Below are positions 18,913 through 28,838 of a stretch of 64,000 bases of DNA, piece after piece. The notes under the pieces are model-generated. The model ran no database searches. It was not told where the DNA came from and worked only from the letters and a program-made list of their open reading frames with translations. The translations under genes and the position numbers were made by a program. The stretch is from Ga0077527 sp945862135 (GTDB taxonomy: Bacteria > Pseudomonadota > Gammaproteobacteria > Burkholderiales > SG8-41). Location: positions 1 to 64,000 of the forward strand of contig CAXNMF010000003.1 of assembly GCA_964203275.1 (NCBI GenBank), given 5' to 3'. The number at the start of each line of letters is the position of its first letter. The stretch's first letter is position 1.

Positions 18913-19780
18913 ATGTCTTCTTCATTGGTAACGCAGTTGCGCGGCGAACACTCGATCGGCACGATCCTCATCAAGGCCGGACGCCTGACACTGGAAGATG
19001 CCGAAAAAATTCTGCAACTCCAGCGCGAACAGGGTTTGCGATTCGGTGATGCAGCGATTGCGCTTGGACTGCTTACAAGATCCGATATTGATTTCGCCCT
19101 CGCCCGCCAATTTGACTACCCGTATCTGATTGCAGGCGAAAGCGCCGTCAACGAAAGTGTGGTTACAGCCTACGCGCCGTTTGGCCACCACGGTCACATT
19201 TTCAGCAACCTGCGCGGCCAGCTGATGCTCCGCTGGTTTGACAATGCACCGGCCAGAAAAGCCCTTGCGATCATCAGCGCCGAACGAGGCGATGGCCGCA
19301 GCTACGTTACCGCAAACCTTGCGGTCTCCTTCTCACAACTAGGGACAAAAAACCCTGCTGATCGACGCTGACCTGCGAAATCCCGGGCAACACACCCTGT
19401 TCGGACTTGAGAACCGCAGCGGACTCTCAACAGTGCTCGCCGGCCGAGAAAATCCTGATGCAGTCATCCAGCCAGTTACGGGATTGCCCGATCTATCCGT
19501 GATGCCTGCCGGCGCCATACCTCCGAATCCGCTCGAATTACTCGCCCGTCCTCCGTTCCAGCAGGTGCTGACTGACATGGCGCAATGGTATGACATCATT
19601 CTGCTGGATACCCCTGCGACAACGGAATCGGCTGATGCACAAACCATCGCCGTCCGCGCAGGCGCGGCATTGATCGTCGCCCACAAAAACAAGACCCGGA
19701 TGTGGCGAGTCCGGGGCATATCAGACACGGTGACACATGCAAGCGCATCAGTCATTGGCACCGTTCTCAATGACTTCTGA
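18913..19780 (+). pseudogene. epsG: EpsG-family tyrosine-kinase-like ATPase, frameshifted
   Basis: Two reading frames form one EpsG protein of about 288 residues. The first (18913-19371) has an N-terminal MshEN/GspE-N-like region (GTILIKAGRLTLEDAEKILQ) and SAERGDGRSYVTANLAVSFS, the nucleotide-binding motif. The second continues LLIDADLRNPGQHTLFGL, with Walker A' aspartates, to IILLDTPATTESADAQ. The switch is at about 19352, where six A follow GGGAC; five would restore GTKTLLIDADLR. The Walker A lysine is replaced (GDGRSYV), which I recall as usual in this family. The homopolymer position suggests a sequencing error, but a real loss of function is possible. The partner of EpsF. Confidence 0.86.
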
Positions 19781-19805
19781 ATAAGTACGACTTACGGGTG
19801 ACCCA

Positions 19806-20686
19806 ATGGCATTGGCGCCAAGCAAACAAATATCAAACCAACAATGGCTGACGTGGCTTCCCATATTTGGTGGGCTGTTGGCACTTTATGTGCCCACGTT
19901 TCTCAACCTAGCCAACGGAATCTGGCAGGAGGATGAATATGCTCACGGCCCTATCATACTCATAGTCATCCTCTGGCTGATATGGGATAAAAAATCATTC
20001 CTGTTTGATTCACAAAACAACACAGCCCCTCTCGCCGGATTTTCGCTTTTGGCGGCCGGCCTGCTGCTATACATCCTAGGGCGATCACAAGGCATCACAA
20101 TTCTAGATGTCGGCAGCCTGTTCTTGTATTTGCAGGTACGCTATTAGTCATGCGGGGGTGGCGAACCGCACGTGCCTTTTGGTTCATGTTGTTATTCATT
20201 TTCTACCTGCTACCCCTTCCAGGAACCTTTGTCGATTTAGTCACTGGACCATTAAAGAATTTTGTCTCATTGATCGCCGAAAATATTCTTTATGCGGTGG
20301 GTTACCCCATCGCCCGCAGCGGCGTGGTGCTCACGGTAGGGCAATATCAGTTGCTGGTTGCAGATGCTTGCTCGGGAATCAACTCGATGTTCAGTTTATC
20401 GGCGGTCGGCCTGCTGTATCTATATTTAATGCATCGAAAAAACTGGCTACATAACAGCCTGATTATTGTCAGTCTGCTGCCTATTGCCTTCTGCGCGAAT
20501 ATCATTCGCGTTATTGTTTTAATTCTTGTCACTTACCATTTTGGAGATGAGGCCGGCCAAGGATTTGTGCATAAATTCTCGGGCATGGTCCTTTTCATCG
20601 CATCTTTGGCCGGGATCCTGCTACTTGATGCATTAATTACTCGCCTTGTCGGCCTGAAATCCATAAGGCAAAAAGCAAGTATTTGA
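19806..20686 (+). pseudogene. xrtB: Exosortase B (XrtB), frameshifted
   Basis: Exosortases are multi-pass membrane transpeptidase-like enzymes that cleave PEP-CTERM tails. Two frames form one protein of about 293 residues: 19806-20147 and 20150-20686. The catalytic triad is in the second piece: Cys in ADACSGINS (near 20369), Arg in NIIRVIVL and His in VHKFSGM. The first piece has the family start NLANGIWQEDEYAHGPIIL. One base is missing near 20134 in TATTTGCAGG; adding a T reads on into GTLLVMRGWRTAR. Being in a T-run, sequencing error is likely. If real, PEP-CTERM sorting would be lost. It has no fused EpsI; epsI is at 54.9 kb. Confidence 0.9.
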
Positions 20687-20835
20687 AAGCGGGAAGAGAC
20701 CAAACACACCTGCTGTTGCATTTATTGAATACGTATGTAAGAGCGCTCAATGAACCACGACGTATGGCCTTTGCGCACAATTTCGAACCGACCTAATCGG
20801 CCATCATAAAAGGCAAATGCTAGACCATACGTCAA

Positions 20836-22329
20836 ATGCCAGAAAATATAAGAACCTTAGCTGTAATTCTTGCCTTGGCAACAGTCATATTCATGATGGC
20901 AAAGGGGCCAGCTTGTTTCATTGCATCTTCAAAAATAGATTTTTCTCGAAGACGCAATATTTGGTATGCCATTACCCTCACAGCTTTTTTGGCACATAAT
21001 TTCTGGATTTTTATAATATTTACAGCGGCGATAATCAGCTTCACCCTCCCCAAAGAAACCAACAGGGTTGCACTTTATTTCTTCATATTACTTGCAATCC
21101 CCCCAATAAGGGCACAGATCACCGGATTGGGAGTGATCAATCATCTTTTTGAGATCGATTACCTGCGCCTGCTGGCATTGGTTATTCTGCTTCCTACCTA
21201 CCTAACGATTAAGACTCAACAATCTACAGAACGCTTTGGTCGATTGCTACCGGACAAACTGCTCCTCGGCTATCTTGTTCTGCAATGCCTGCTGCTACTT
21301 CAGGCTAATTCACTTACCAATACCCTTCGCGTCGGAATATTTTACGGGTTCATCGATATTTTTTTGCCATACTATATTGCCAGCAGATCATTAAAAACAC
21401 TGTCCGAATTCCGCGACGCATTAATCAGTTTTGTAATACCAGCACTTGTACTCAGTGGCATAGCCTTTTTTGAATTCTTGAGGTACTGGCTTCTTTATCC
21501 GCCTCTAGAAAGTTCATTGGGAATATCTTGGGGTTATGGTGGTTACTTGGCACGTGAAGGGAACTTGCGGGCACAAGGAAGCACAGGACATCCTATCGTT
21601 TTGGGTTACGTCTTGGCTGTGGCGATCGGTTTTTCTCTCTTTTTGAAACGCTCAGTACCTGACACCAAAAAATGGTGGTTCATGCTCGGATTGCTGGCTG
21701 CCGGATTGATCGCGGCGCTTTCGCGTGGGCCTTGGGTGGGCACTGCATTTCTGCTTCTTGCATACATCGCATCAGGCCCGTCGGCAATGCTTCACCTGTC
21801 AAAGTTTGCAATTCTTGGTACAGTGGCATTTTTATGCCTGCTCGCAACACCTCTTGCCGAAAAAATTATCAGGTATCTGCCCTTTGTCGGTTCCGTTGAA
21901 TCGGAAACCATAGATTATCGTGAGAGGCTGCTCGAAAATTCCATAGACATCCTGCTTCAGAATCCTTTTTTTGGTGCCTACGATTTCATTTACTCACCGG
22001 CAATGCAGGAAATGCAACAAGGGCAAGGCATTATTGATCTCGTTAACTCCTACCTTGTTATCGGGTTGACAAGCGGACTCGTTGGACTTGGTCTTTTTTT
22101 AGGTACCTTTATCACTGTGGCGGTAAAAATATCAAAAGTCATGAAAAAACTGACTGACAGGAAAAGCGAGCAACATGTATTAGGTCAGGCACTGCTTGCA
22201 TCATTGGCTGGAGTAATGGTAATAATTTTCACAGTAAGCAGCATCAATGTCATCCCGGTTCTTTACTGGAGCATCGCCGGACTTGGTGTAGCTTATGGAT
22301 ATTTTCTTCCATCACAGCAGAACAAGTGA
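20836..22329 (+). CDS. O-antigen ligase/Wzy-like EPS polymerase
   Basis: A 497-residue protein with about 11-12 membrane helices and a periplasmic loop before the last ones, the layout of Wzy/WaaL proteins. Landmarks are REGNLRAQGSTGHPIVLGY, LIAALSRGPWVGTAFLLLAY and YRERLLENSIDILLQNPFFG, which resemble the Wzy_C region and its conserved arginines. It most likely polymerises the lipid-linked EPS repeat. It follows xrtB in the forward series after 149 bases. Base composition becomes visibly richer in A and T from here to about 31 kb. Confidence 0.82.
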   Translation: MPENIRTLAVILALATVIFMMAKGPACFIASSKIDFSRRRNIWYAITLTAFLAHNFWIFIIFTAAIISFTLPKETNRVALYFFILLAIPPIRAQITGLGVINHLFEIDYLRLLALVILLPTYLTIKTQQSTERFGRLLPDKLLLGYLVLQCLLLLQANSLTNTLRVGIFYGFIDIFLPYYIASRSLKTLSEFRDALISFVIPALVLSGIAFFEFLRYWLLYPPLESSLGISWGYGGYLAREGNLRAQGSTGHPIVLGYVLAVAIGFSLFLKRSVPDTKKWWFMLGLLAAGLIAALSRGPWVGTAFLLLAYIASGPSAMLHLSKFAILGTVAFLCLLATPLAEKIIRYLPFVGSVESETIDYRERLLENSIDILLQNPFFGAYDFIYSPAMQEMQQGQGIIDLVNSYLVIGLTSGLVGLGLFLGTFITVAVKISKVMKKLTDRKSEQHVLGQALLASLAGVMVIIFTVSSINVIPVLYWSIAGLGVAYGYFLPSQQNK

Positions 22330-22396
22330 CTTGACATCCGACAGCCCTACCAATCTGAAGCAGCAAATCATCCGCAGTTTCACCGAATACTCCCAC

Positions 22397-22582
22397 TCAC
22401 CTTCCCAAACGCCTCTTCAAATCAACTGCACTGATGTTCTCTAGGTTTGAGTGTTTGCGCCGACCCATGCTGAATGTGATGTTCCACTCAGTCAGCAGCC
22501 GCCGGTCCAAACAGACACAACGACTCCGCTTGCGGCTGAGCCACTCGTAGAAGCCACAGCGCGAGACCGCAGCACTGTGCAC
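22397..22582 (-). mobile_element. Remnant of an IS3-family transposase (orfB)
   Basis: A 61-codon frame joins two ends of an IS3-type OrfB: SRCGFYEWLSRKRSR resembles the N-terminal VSRSGYYAW motif, and RRKHSNLENISAVDLKRRLG resembles the C-terminal RRRHSTLGYLSPVDFE motif. The catalytic DDE core of about 200 residues between them is missing, so this is an internal deletion derivative. I see no clear terminal inverted repeats. Confidence 0.6.
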
Positions 22583-22630
22583 ATCGGGCGTTTAGGCAAA
22601 AGCGTACGGTTGCAGAAAATGAATCAATTT

Positions 22631-22881
22631 TCATATCGAATTCTCTTCGCGAACTGCGGGGTAGCTTTTTTTAGGATTACGCACTAAATCTTTACCTACA
22701 TAAACCGCTTCTGCAGCAATGTTTATTCCGACCCAGATCTGCAGCCGATTCACAGCATTTTCCAGCTTGGTGCGGCACTCGAGCTGGGCTAGCGGCCCTA
22801 GTTGCTCAACATACTGCTGCGCATCGTCAAATCCTAGGCGTCTGGCTCATTAGCCTTCCACGGCAGCAAGTCATGTCGCAT
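22631..22881 (-). pseudogene. Unrecognised short coding remnant
   Basis: From an ATG at 22881 on the minus strand a frame reads MRHDLLPWKANEPDA and stops; one base over it continues DDAQQYVEQLGPLAQLECRT, then NAVNRLQIWVGINIAAEAV, to a stop at 22631. The amphipathic, protein-like composition suggests a real gene of about 80 residues with one frameshift. I do not recognise the family. It lies beside the transposase remnant and may be cargo. Confidence 0.4.
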
Positions 22882-23105
22882 CGCCTCGCGCCGAAAATCG
22901 CCTTCTCTCGATTGAATACCTCCGATATGATCACCAAGTTACCAAATGTGTAATAGAAGTTAAGGGAAATTCGTTTAGATGCAAGGCAACCCAGAAATGA
23001 AGATGTAATTTACTTTGAAACCGGACCATCAACTAAACGATTGGCATGACTAACGAGCGCAGCATACCCCGATCACCATTTCCTTATTAACTGTAATCTT
23101 ATAAA

Positions 23106-24413
23106 TTGAAAAAATCTCTCCGTCATCGTGTTTTGAATTCTGGAAGTTGGACAAGTGGCGGGCATTTGTTCAGCCAGTTATTGCGGTTAGGCGGAAATCT
23201 GGCGTTAACTCGATTACTTTTCCCTGAGGCATTCGGACTCATGGCAATTGTAAGCAGTGTAATAGTTGGACTTACAATGCTATCGGACATTGGCATTGAG
23301 AGCAGCATCATTCACAACAAACGAGGCAATGATGTCGCCTTTCTCAACACAGCATGGACAATGAGACTGATTCAAGGCGTAATCATTTGGCTGAGCATAT
23401 GTTTAATAGCTCCATTTGCAGCAGCGTTCTATGATCAACCTATGTTGTCGTTACTGTTGCCTGCTGCTGGCCTTGGATCCGTGATTGGAGGTTTAACGTC
23501 CACTAAGTTAGCCTTAGTTAACCGTTCGTTAGTTTTAAAAAAGTTGGTGCTAATTGAAGTTAGCTCACAAGCATTCGGCTTGTTGGTAATGATCCTGTGG
23601 GCATGGATCGACCATTCTGTTTGGTCTCTGGTATGGGGGGCCCTTTTCGCCGCATCGATGAAAACAATAGCAAGTCATATATTGCTAGAGGGAATAAACA
23701 ACAAACTTGCATGGGATCGTGAAGCAGTAAAGGAACTTTTCGGCTTTGGCCAGTGGATATTAATTAGCTCAATCCTGACCTTTCTAGCTGGAGAAGGAAA
23801 CAAACTTTTGATTGGAGCCTTTCTTGATGTGAAGTTACTGGCATTTTTTACGTTAGCAAGTACTATGTCTCTAATGTATTGGACATTGGCGCAACAAGTT
23901 AGTAACAGGGTATTGTTCCCCGCCTACTCGGAGATTGTTCGAGAAAGGCCTGGGGACTTGAGATCGGTAGCAGCAAAATTTAGGCTGTACTTAATTGCTC
24001 CAGGTTGGTTGATTGCCCTATTTTTCGTATTGTGGGGAGACCACTTTATGTCGCTTCTATATGACCAGCGCTATATCGGGTCAGGAAATATGCTTCGAGT
24101 GCTTGCAATGGGCTCTCTAATAGGAATAATTGGTGGCTCTTACACGGGATTGCTATGGGCAAAAGGAATGGCTAAAAGGAGCACCATGATATTGGTTGCG
24201 CAGATTAGCGTTCAAATATTTGGAATAATAATTGGACACCATTATCTTGGCGAGCAAGGCGTAATTTTAAGCGTAGCTTTAACAGGTTGGCTGCTATATC
24301 CGATACAAGCATATGTGCATGCCAGCATTGGTCTTTGGGAACCCAAAATTGATTTGCCTTTCGTTGCACTTTCTTTTTTTGTTGTATCCCTAAATTACAA
24401 AGACATCCTTTAA
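23106..24413 (+). CDS. Wzx-like polysaccharide flippase
   Basis: A 435-residue protein with about 12-14 membrane helices of the MATE/MOP Wzx type. The opening VLNSGSWTSGGHLFSQLLRL and then LALTRLLFPEAFGLMAIV match oligosaccharide flippases. It would move the lipid-linked repeat unit across the inner membrane for the polymerase. The start is TTG at 23106, chosen because the family begins just there and no ATG lies close; no good ribosome site is seen. The stop is 2 bases before the GTG of the next glycosyltransferase, so they are probably coupled. Confidence 0.88.
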   Translation: MKKSLRHRVLNSGSWTSGGHLFSQLLRLGGNLALTRLLFPEAFGLMAIVSSVIVGLTMLSDIGIESSIIHNKRGNDVAFLNTAWTMRLIQGVIIWLSICLIAPFAAAFYDQPMLSLLLPAAGLGSVIGGLTSTKLALVNRSLVLKKLVLIEVSSQAFGLLVMILWAWIDHSVWSLVWGALFAASMKTIASHILLEGINNKLAWDREAVKELFGFGQWILISSILTFLAGEGNKLLIGAFLDVKLLAFFTLASTMSLMYWTLAQQVSNRVLFPAYSEIVRERPGDLRSVAAKFRLYLIAPGWLIALFFVLWGDHFMSLLYDQRYIGSGNMLRVLAMGSLIGIIGGSYTGLLWAKGMAKRSTMILVAQISVQIFGIIIGHHYLGEQGVILSVALTGWLLYPIQAYVHASIGLWEPKIDLPFVALSFFVVSLNYKDIL

Positions 24414-24415
24414 TC

Positions 24416-25390
24416 GTGTCCGAACTTACTTTATCAAAAAACAATCTCCCACCTGAGGATACTCCCCCCCTAGTCACAGTCCAGATGCCGGTTTTTAATG
24501 GAGGGCAATATTTGGACGAAACAATTAAAAGTATCCTTACACAATCCTTGAGTGATTTCGAGTTTCTAGTGATAGACGATGGTTCTACAGATAATTCACT
24601 AGAAATATTGATCGATTATTCAAAACAAGACGCACGAATTCGCCTGATCTCCAGAGAAAATCGCGGTCTAGGCAATACACAACATGAACTAGTGAACTTT
24701 TCTCGAGGTGAATTCATTGCACAGTTAGACCAAGATGATATTGCAATGCCAAATCGACTTGAGCTACAGGTTAACTTCCTCAAAAAAAACCCAAAGGTAG
24801 TTGCAGTCGGTGGCGCCTATCAACTGATAGATGGCGCCAACCGCTACCTGACTACCCTGACCCCACCTCAAGGTAATGCAGAAATTCAGAAACTCATCCT
24901 TAGCGGACACAGTGCGATAGCACACTCCAGTGTCATGATGCGAAGTGAATTGCTTAAATCAATAGGCAGTTATGACCCGAGCTTTAGTTTAGCGATGGAT
25001 CTTGACCTATGGTTGCGACTTGGAGAGGCCGGAGAGCTAGCCAATCTAGCTGACGTACTAATTAAGTATCGCCTACACGACAGATCGGCTAGCGAAAAAG
25101 TCGGGTTGGAACAACGCAGAGAAGCCAGAAGAGCTTGTGAAAATGCATGGCGAAGACGAAATGTGATGGGCACGTTTACTGCAGAGGAGTTATGGCGCCC
25201 CGGACCAGATAGTGCCTCACGACATAAATTTATGCTGAAATATGGCTGGTGGGCTTGGAATAGCCGCCAACGCAAAACAGCGGCATTCTATGGTTGGCAG
25301 GCCATCAAACTAATGCCCTTCTCATTGGCCGGATGGAAGCTACTAATAGTTTCTTTATTAAAGCCATTAGTGCAAATTAGTCGCTCTTAG
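24416..25390 (+). CDS. Family 2 glycosyltransferase
   Basis: A 324-residue GT-A glycosyltransferase. The N-terminal nucleotide-sugar domain has VTVQMPVFNGGQYLDETIKS and LVIDDGSTDNS (about 50-60), then the metal-binding acidic motif QLDQDD (about 103-108). DLDLWLRLGEAGELANLADV is the region that holds the catalytic base in this family. The C-terminal part is soluble. A GTG start at 24416 follows the flippase stop immediately. The sugar added is not predictable from sequence. Confidence 0.9.
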   Translation: MSELTLSKNNLPPEDTPPLVTVQMPVFNGGQYLDETIKSILTQSLSDFEFLVIDDGSTDNSLEILIDYSKQDARIRLISRENRGLGNTQHELVNFSRGEFIAQLDQDDIAMPNRLELQVNFLKKNPKVVAVGGAYQLIDGANRYLTTLTPPQGNAEIQKLILSGHSAIAHSSVMMRSELLKSIGSYDPSFSLAMDLDLWLRLGEAGELANLADVLIKYRLHDRSASEKVGLEQRREARRACENAWRRRNVMGTFTAEELWRPGPDSASRHKFMLKYGWWAWNSRQRKTAAFYGWQAIKLMPFSLAGWKLLIVSLLKPLVQISRS

Positions 25391-25483
25391 GATTGCATCT
25401 CATCTGTATGCGCATAGAGTTCCCTGCATTTCTGAATGATTACTAAACAACCAATTTAGAAAAGTAACTTTATTGGATAGATA

Positions 25484-26251
25484 ATGTCCGAAGATCAAAC
25501 AAAAGACCAATTTGAAAGATTTCGATATGGCGGTTACCGCCTTGAACCCGCGGAAGCATCAGGATTGCTTGTTGATTTAGTACCTCAAGGTGCGCGTGTA
25601 TTAGATGTAGGATGCGGCGATGGCACCCTAGCTGTTATGTTACGCGACAACAAAAACGCAATCGTGGTTGGTTTAGAGCCAAACTCTGCTCGAGCTTCAG
25701 TAGCCACCTCACGTGGAATTGAGGTACACCAGCTGGAACTCACTGCTTCATTAGTCGATCGACTAGGAAAATTCGACGTGGTGATGTTTGCCGATGTGCT
25801 CGAACATATTCCTGATCCGTCGATTTTACTTCAAGCATCAAATCACATGTTGCTACCAAACGGCATTGTAATTGTTTCAGTTCCAAATGTAGCCCATTGG
25901 ACAGTACGACTCAACCTGCTTCGCGGACGCTTCGAATACACTGCATCTGGCATGATGGACTCAACACATCTTCGTTGGTATACAAAGTCAACTATTCTTC
26001 AGCTGCTTAAATCTAATGGATTTTTAGCTGTCGAAACATACGCTTCGGCTGGACTTTGGATATGGGATTACAAGGAACGAAAGCCTTGGCGATGGCTCAG
26101 AGAATCCCGTAAGCAAGCGATAATAAAATGGATGGCAAAGAAATGGCCAACAGTTTTCGGCTACCAGCACATTGTGAAAGCCATTCCCTCAACAAATCTA
26201 GCTGGCGCAGAAAGACAAATTACCACCGATGGTTCACACACCGTCAAATAA
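25484..26251 (+). CDS. SAM-dependent methyltransferase
   Basis: A 255-residue class I methyltransferase. The SAM-binding motif I is VLDVGCGDGTLAVML (about 38-52), followed by the acidic residue at GLEP (about 65) and by VVMFADVLEHIPDPSILLQ (motif II region, about 98-116). It resembles the Methyltransf_23 enzymes common in EPS and O-antigen clusters and may methylate a sugar of the repeat unit. It stands alone between two glycosyltransferase genes with about 90-120 bases on each side. Confidence 0.87.
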   Translation: MSEDQTKDQFERFRYGGYRLEPAEASGLLVDLVPQGARVLDVGCGDGTLAVMLRDNKNAIVVGLEPNSARASVATSRGIEVHQLELTASLVDRLGKFDVVMFADVLEHIPDPSILLQASNHMLLPNGIVIVSVPNVAHWTVRLNLLRGRFEYTASGMMDSTHLRWYTKSTILQLLKSNGFLAVETYASAGLWIWDYKERKPWRWLRESRKQAIIKWMAKKWPTVFGYQHIVKAIPSTNLAGAERQITTDGSHTVK

Positions 26252-26374
26252 TTGTGCCTAAAGAGTGCGGACCTTAAAATCAATATTACCTGCAAAAAGT
26301 GACGGCGCTACCAAAACCCTCACCAACTGCACTATTTGTTATGACTAAACAAGATATTAATTGGTGGTAATGCA

Positions 26375-27352
26375 GTGATAAGAGTCAGCGTAATTATTCC
26401 AATGCGTAATGCCGAACCCTTTATCGTCTCAACGATAGACTCAGTTCTGAAGGAAAAAAAAATTGCTATCGAAGTGATAGTTGTAAACGATAAATCAACA
26501 GATCGATCACTTGAAGAATTACTTAGCGTCTCTGATGAAAGAATACGTATCGTTGATGGCCCCGGAGCTGGAATATCTGCCTGTTTAAATACAGGTTTTG
26601 CCGCAAGCACAGGTGATATTGTTATGCGCTGCGATGCAGATGATCATTACCCAGAACACCGAATCCATGATCAAGTAGCTTGGCTGGATGCCAATCCGGC
26701 ATATGCTGCGGTATGTGGTAGCTTTTCCACGATGGACAGGTCGGGGCATCTGGTCGCAAAGATGCCGACTGGTAATCAACAGGAGGACATTACTCAAGAA
26801 TTAATTTCCGGGAAAACCAGAACCCACTTCTGTACCTATGCAATTCGTAGAGAAGCATTCCATCAGGTGGCGGGATTTAGGCAATTTTTTGAAACATCTG
26901 AAGACATAGACCTCCAACTGCGGCTCGGCGAAACTATAAATGTGATGTATTTGCCAGAATCCATGTATTTTTATCGTATACACAACAACTCGATAACTCA
27001 TACACAAGGAAATAGTAGACGGTTATTTTATGAGGATACCGCTCGCTTGTTTCAGGTTCAGCGAAAGTCCTCCGGAAAGGATGATCTACAACGGGGGAAC
27101 CCGCCGAGACCTCCTCTAGCAGATTATGATGCGCCTGGAAATATCACTCAGCAGCTTCAAGGTATATTAATTGGTACAGCTTGGCATGAACATGTTGAGG
27201 GCAATAGATTAAAAGCAATTGGCCTAGGTTTTCGCGCGTTGAGACATTCTCCATTGAATATGACTTTGTGGAAAAGTTTTCTGGCACTAATAGTAAAACC
27301 AAGAAAAAAGACCCGCAAAGCCAAGCGCACAAAGTGCGAAACTTATAACTGA
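26375..27352 (+). CDS. Family 2 glycosyltransferase
   Basis: A 325-residue GT-A enzyme. ISVIIPMRNAEP-type opening is seen (VSVIIPMRNAEPFIV), with VVNDKSTDRS at about 37-46 and the acidic RCDADDHYPEHR near 88-99. The middle region has FETSEDIDLQLRLGE, which holds the presumed base. A GTG at 26375 is the start; an ATG does not occur nearby. The gene is AT-rich like its neighbours. Donor and acceptor are unknown. Confidence 0.87.
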   Translation: MIRVSVIIPMRNAEPFIVSTIDSVLKEKKIAIEVIVVNDKSTDRSLEELLSVSDERIRIVDGPGAGISACLNTGFAASTGDIVMRCDADDHYPEHRIHDQVAWLDANPAYAAVCGSFSTMDRSGHLVAKMPTGNQQEDITQELISGKTRTHFCTYAIRREAFHQVAGFRQFFETSEDIDLQLRLGETINVMYLPESMYFYRIHNNSITHTQGNSRRLFYEDTARLFQVQRKSSGKDDLQRGNPPRPPLADYDAPGNITQQLQGILIGTAWHEHVEGNRLKAIGLGFRALRHSPLNMTLWKSFLALIVKPRKKTRKAKRTKCETYN

Positions 27353-27693
27353 ATGAACTCAATTAATATGCTGAACGAATTGATGAAATAACTTCTGTCG
27401 CCCTCTATGGACTGGCGACATCGAATAAGATGATCAACTGACGATAATGAGAAACGATGAGGTAAAGAGCCAACTTAGACTTAGAAAATCGCCAATAGTT
27501 TTTCACCAAGTAACGAAATCGCAGCTCAGCCAACGCTGTGACTCACTAGGACGTGGGACGGAAATGGCCAGCCAAAAAATAAATACCCAAGGTTTACGCT
27601 ATTAGACAACGACCTTTTCGATAAAATACTTGCCCAACAACCAATGCAAAAGAATAAGAAAAGCTAAAGCCTTCCTATACCAAACATCCAGCT
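27353..27693. other. Intergenic region without recognised gene
   Basis: A 341-base gap between two glycosyltransferase genes. The only structure seen is GTCGCC at 27397-27402 matched by GGCGAC at 27414-27419, a weak hairpin without a T-run. The AT-rich end before 27694 probably holds a promoter. No protein-like frame is seen on either strand. Confidence 0.5.
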
Positions 27694-28824
27694 ATGCGAA
27701 TAACATTTGTATTACCCGAAGTAAGCATGAGCGGGGGCATTAAGGTTCCGGCTATATACGGAAAATTCCTAGCGGATCGCAACCACACAATTACTTTCGT
27801 TTCCCCCGCTCAAAAAATAACCCCGTTAAGAAGAAAAATAAAATCACTCCTTCTCGGACGCGGATGGATTCAGGATACAGCAACGCGGCCATCGCATCTT
27901 GACGAGACCGGGCTCACACACCACATACTAAATCGATGGCGCCAGGTGTTTAATTCCGACGTCCCTGATGGCGATGTCGTTATTGCAACTTGGTGGGAGA
28001 CAGCCGAATGGGTCTATGCGCTTGATAAGAATAAGGGGGCAAAGGTTTACTTCATACAAGGACATGAGATATTCCCAGGATTGCCCCTTGACCGCTGCAA
28101 AGCGACCTACCGTCTACCCATGCACAAGATAGTGGTTTCCCAGTGGCTGAAGGAAGTAATGTACGTTGATTACGGGGATCACGAGGTCGATGTCGTCCCA
28201 AACAGTGTGGATCGACGGCAGTTCTTTTCGCCACCCCGTAAAAAACAGCCGATACCAACCATCGGCTTCTTACTATCGATATCTCCGCTCAAGGGTGTGG
28301 ATATCCTTCTTGAAGCGATAGCCATATTGCGTCAGAAAATTCCCGAAATCCGAGTAATTTGCTTTGGCAGCAACCCACCCAACAAAGAACTCCAAATTCC
28401 TTCGAATTTTGAGTTTTATTTATGCCCACCACAACATCAAATCAGAAATTTATATTCTCAATGCGATGTTTGGATATCAACTAGCCGTTCGGAGGGATTT
28501 AATTTACCTGCCATTGAAGCCATGGCCTGCCGAACACCCGTAGTTTCCACAAAAACGGGATGGCCGGAAGAAGTCATTTGCAATGGCGTTAATGGCGCAC
28601 TGACTGAAATAGACGATGCCTTTGATGTATTCCGCAATGTAGAGAAGATATTACTACTTGAAGACCATCAGTGGGAAGCCATGTCGCAAAAAGCATACGA
28701 AACTGCACTGTCCGGCTCATGGGAAGAATCATCACTAAAATTTGAAAGCGCCCTTACTAACGCATGCGAGCGCTCAAAACGCCTTGAAATTTCCGGCAAC
28801 TGTTCATGCAAAACTCCTTGCTGA
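27694..28824 (+). CDS. Family 4-like glycosyltransferase
   Basis: A 376-residue GT-B enzyme. The N-terminal domain begins RITFVLPEVSMSGGIKVPAI, typical of a donor-independent acceptor half. The C-terminal half has PTIGFLLSISPLKGVDILL and DVWISTSRSEGFNLPAIEAM, the GT4 E-x7-E nucleotide-binding region (about 262-280). VSTKTGWPEEV follows. Such enzymes add one sugar to the lipid-linked EPS unit with retained configuration. The sugar is unknown. Confidence 0.9.
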   Translation: MRITFVLPEVSMSGGIKVPAIYGKFLADRNHTITFVSPAQKITPLRRKIKSLLLGRGWIQDTATRPSHLDETGLTHHILNRWRQVFNSDVPDGDVVIATWWETAEWVYALDKNKGAKVYFIQGHEIFPGLPLDRCKATYRLPMHKIVVSQWLKEVMYVDYGDHEVDVVPNSVDRRQFFSPPRKKQPIPTIGFLLSISPLKGVDILLEAIAILRQKIPEIRVICFGSNPPNKELQIPSNFEFYLCPPQHQIRNLYSQCDVWISTSRSEGFNLPAIEAMACRTPVVSTKTGWPEEVICNGVNGALTEIDDAFDVFRNVEKILLLEDHQWEAMSQKAYETALSGSWEESSLKFESALTNACERSKRLEISGNCSCKTPC

Positions 28825-28838
28825 TTGGAAATTAACTT

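Larger units (their letters stand above)
22330..23105. other. Gene-poor region with degraded remnants
   Basis: Between the polymerase and the flippase there is no intact gene. A transposase remnant (22397-22582) and an unrecognised broken frame (22631-22881), both on the minus strand, fill the first part. Bases 22890-23105 are AT-rich and show no recognisable gene; they probably contain the promoter of the flippase. This looks like an old insertion scar. Confidence 0.65.
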
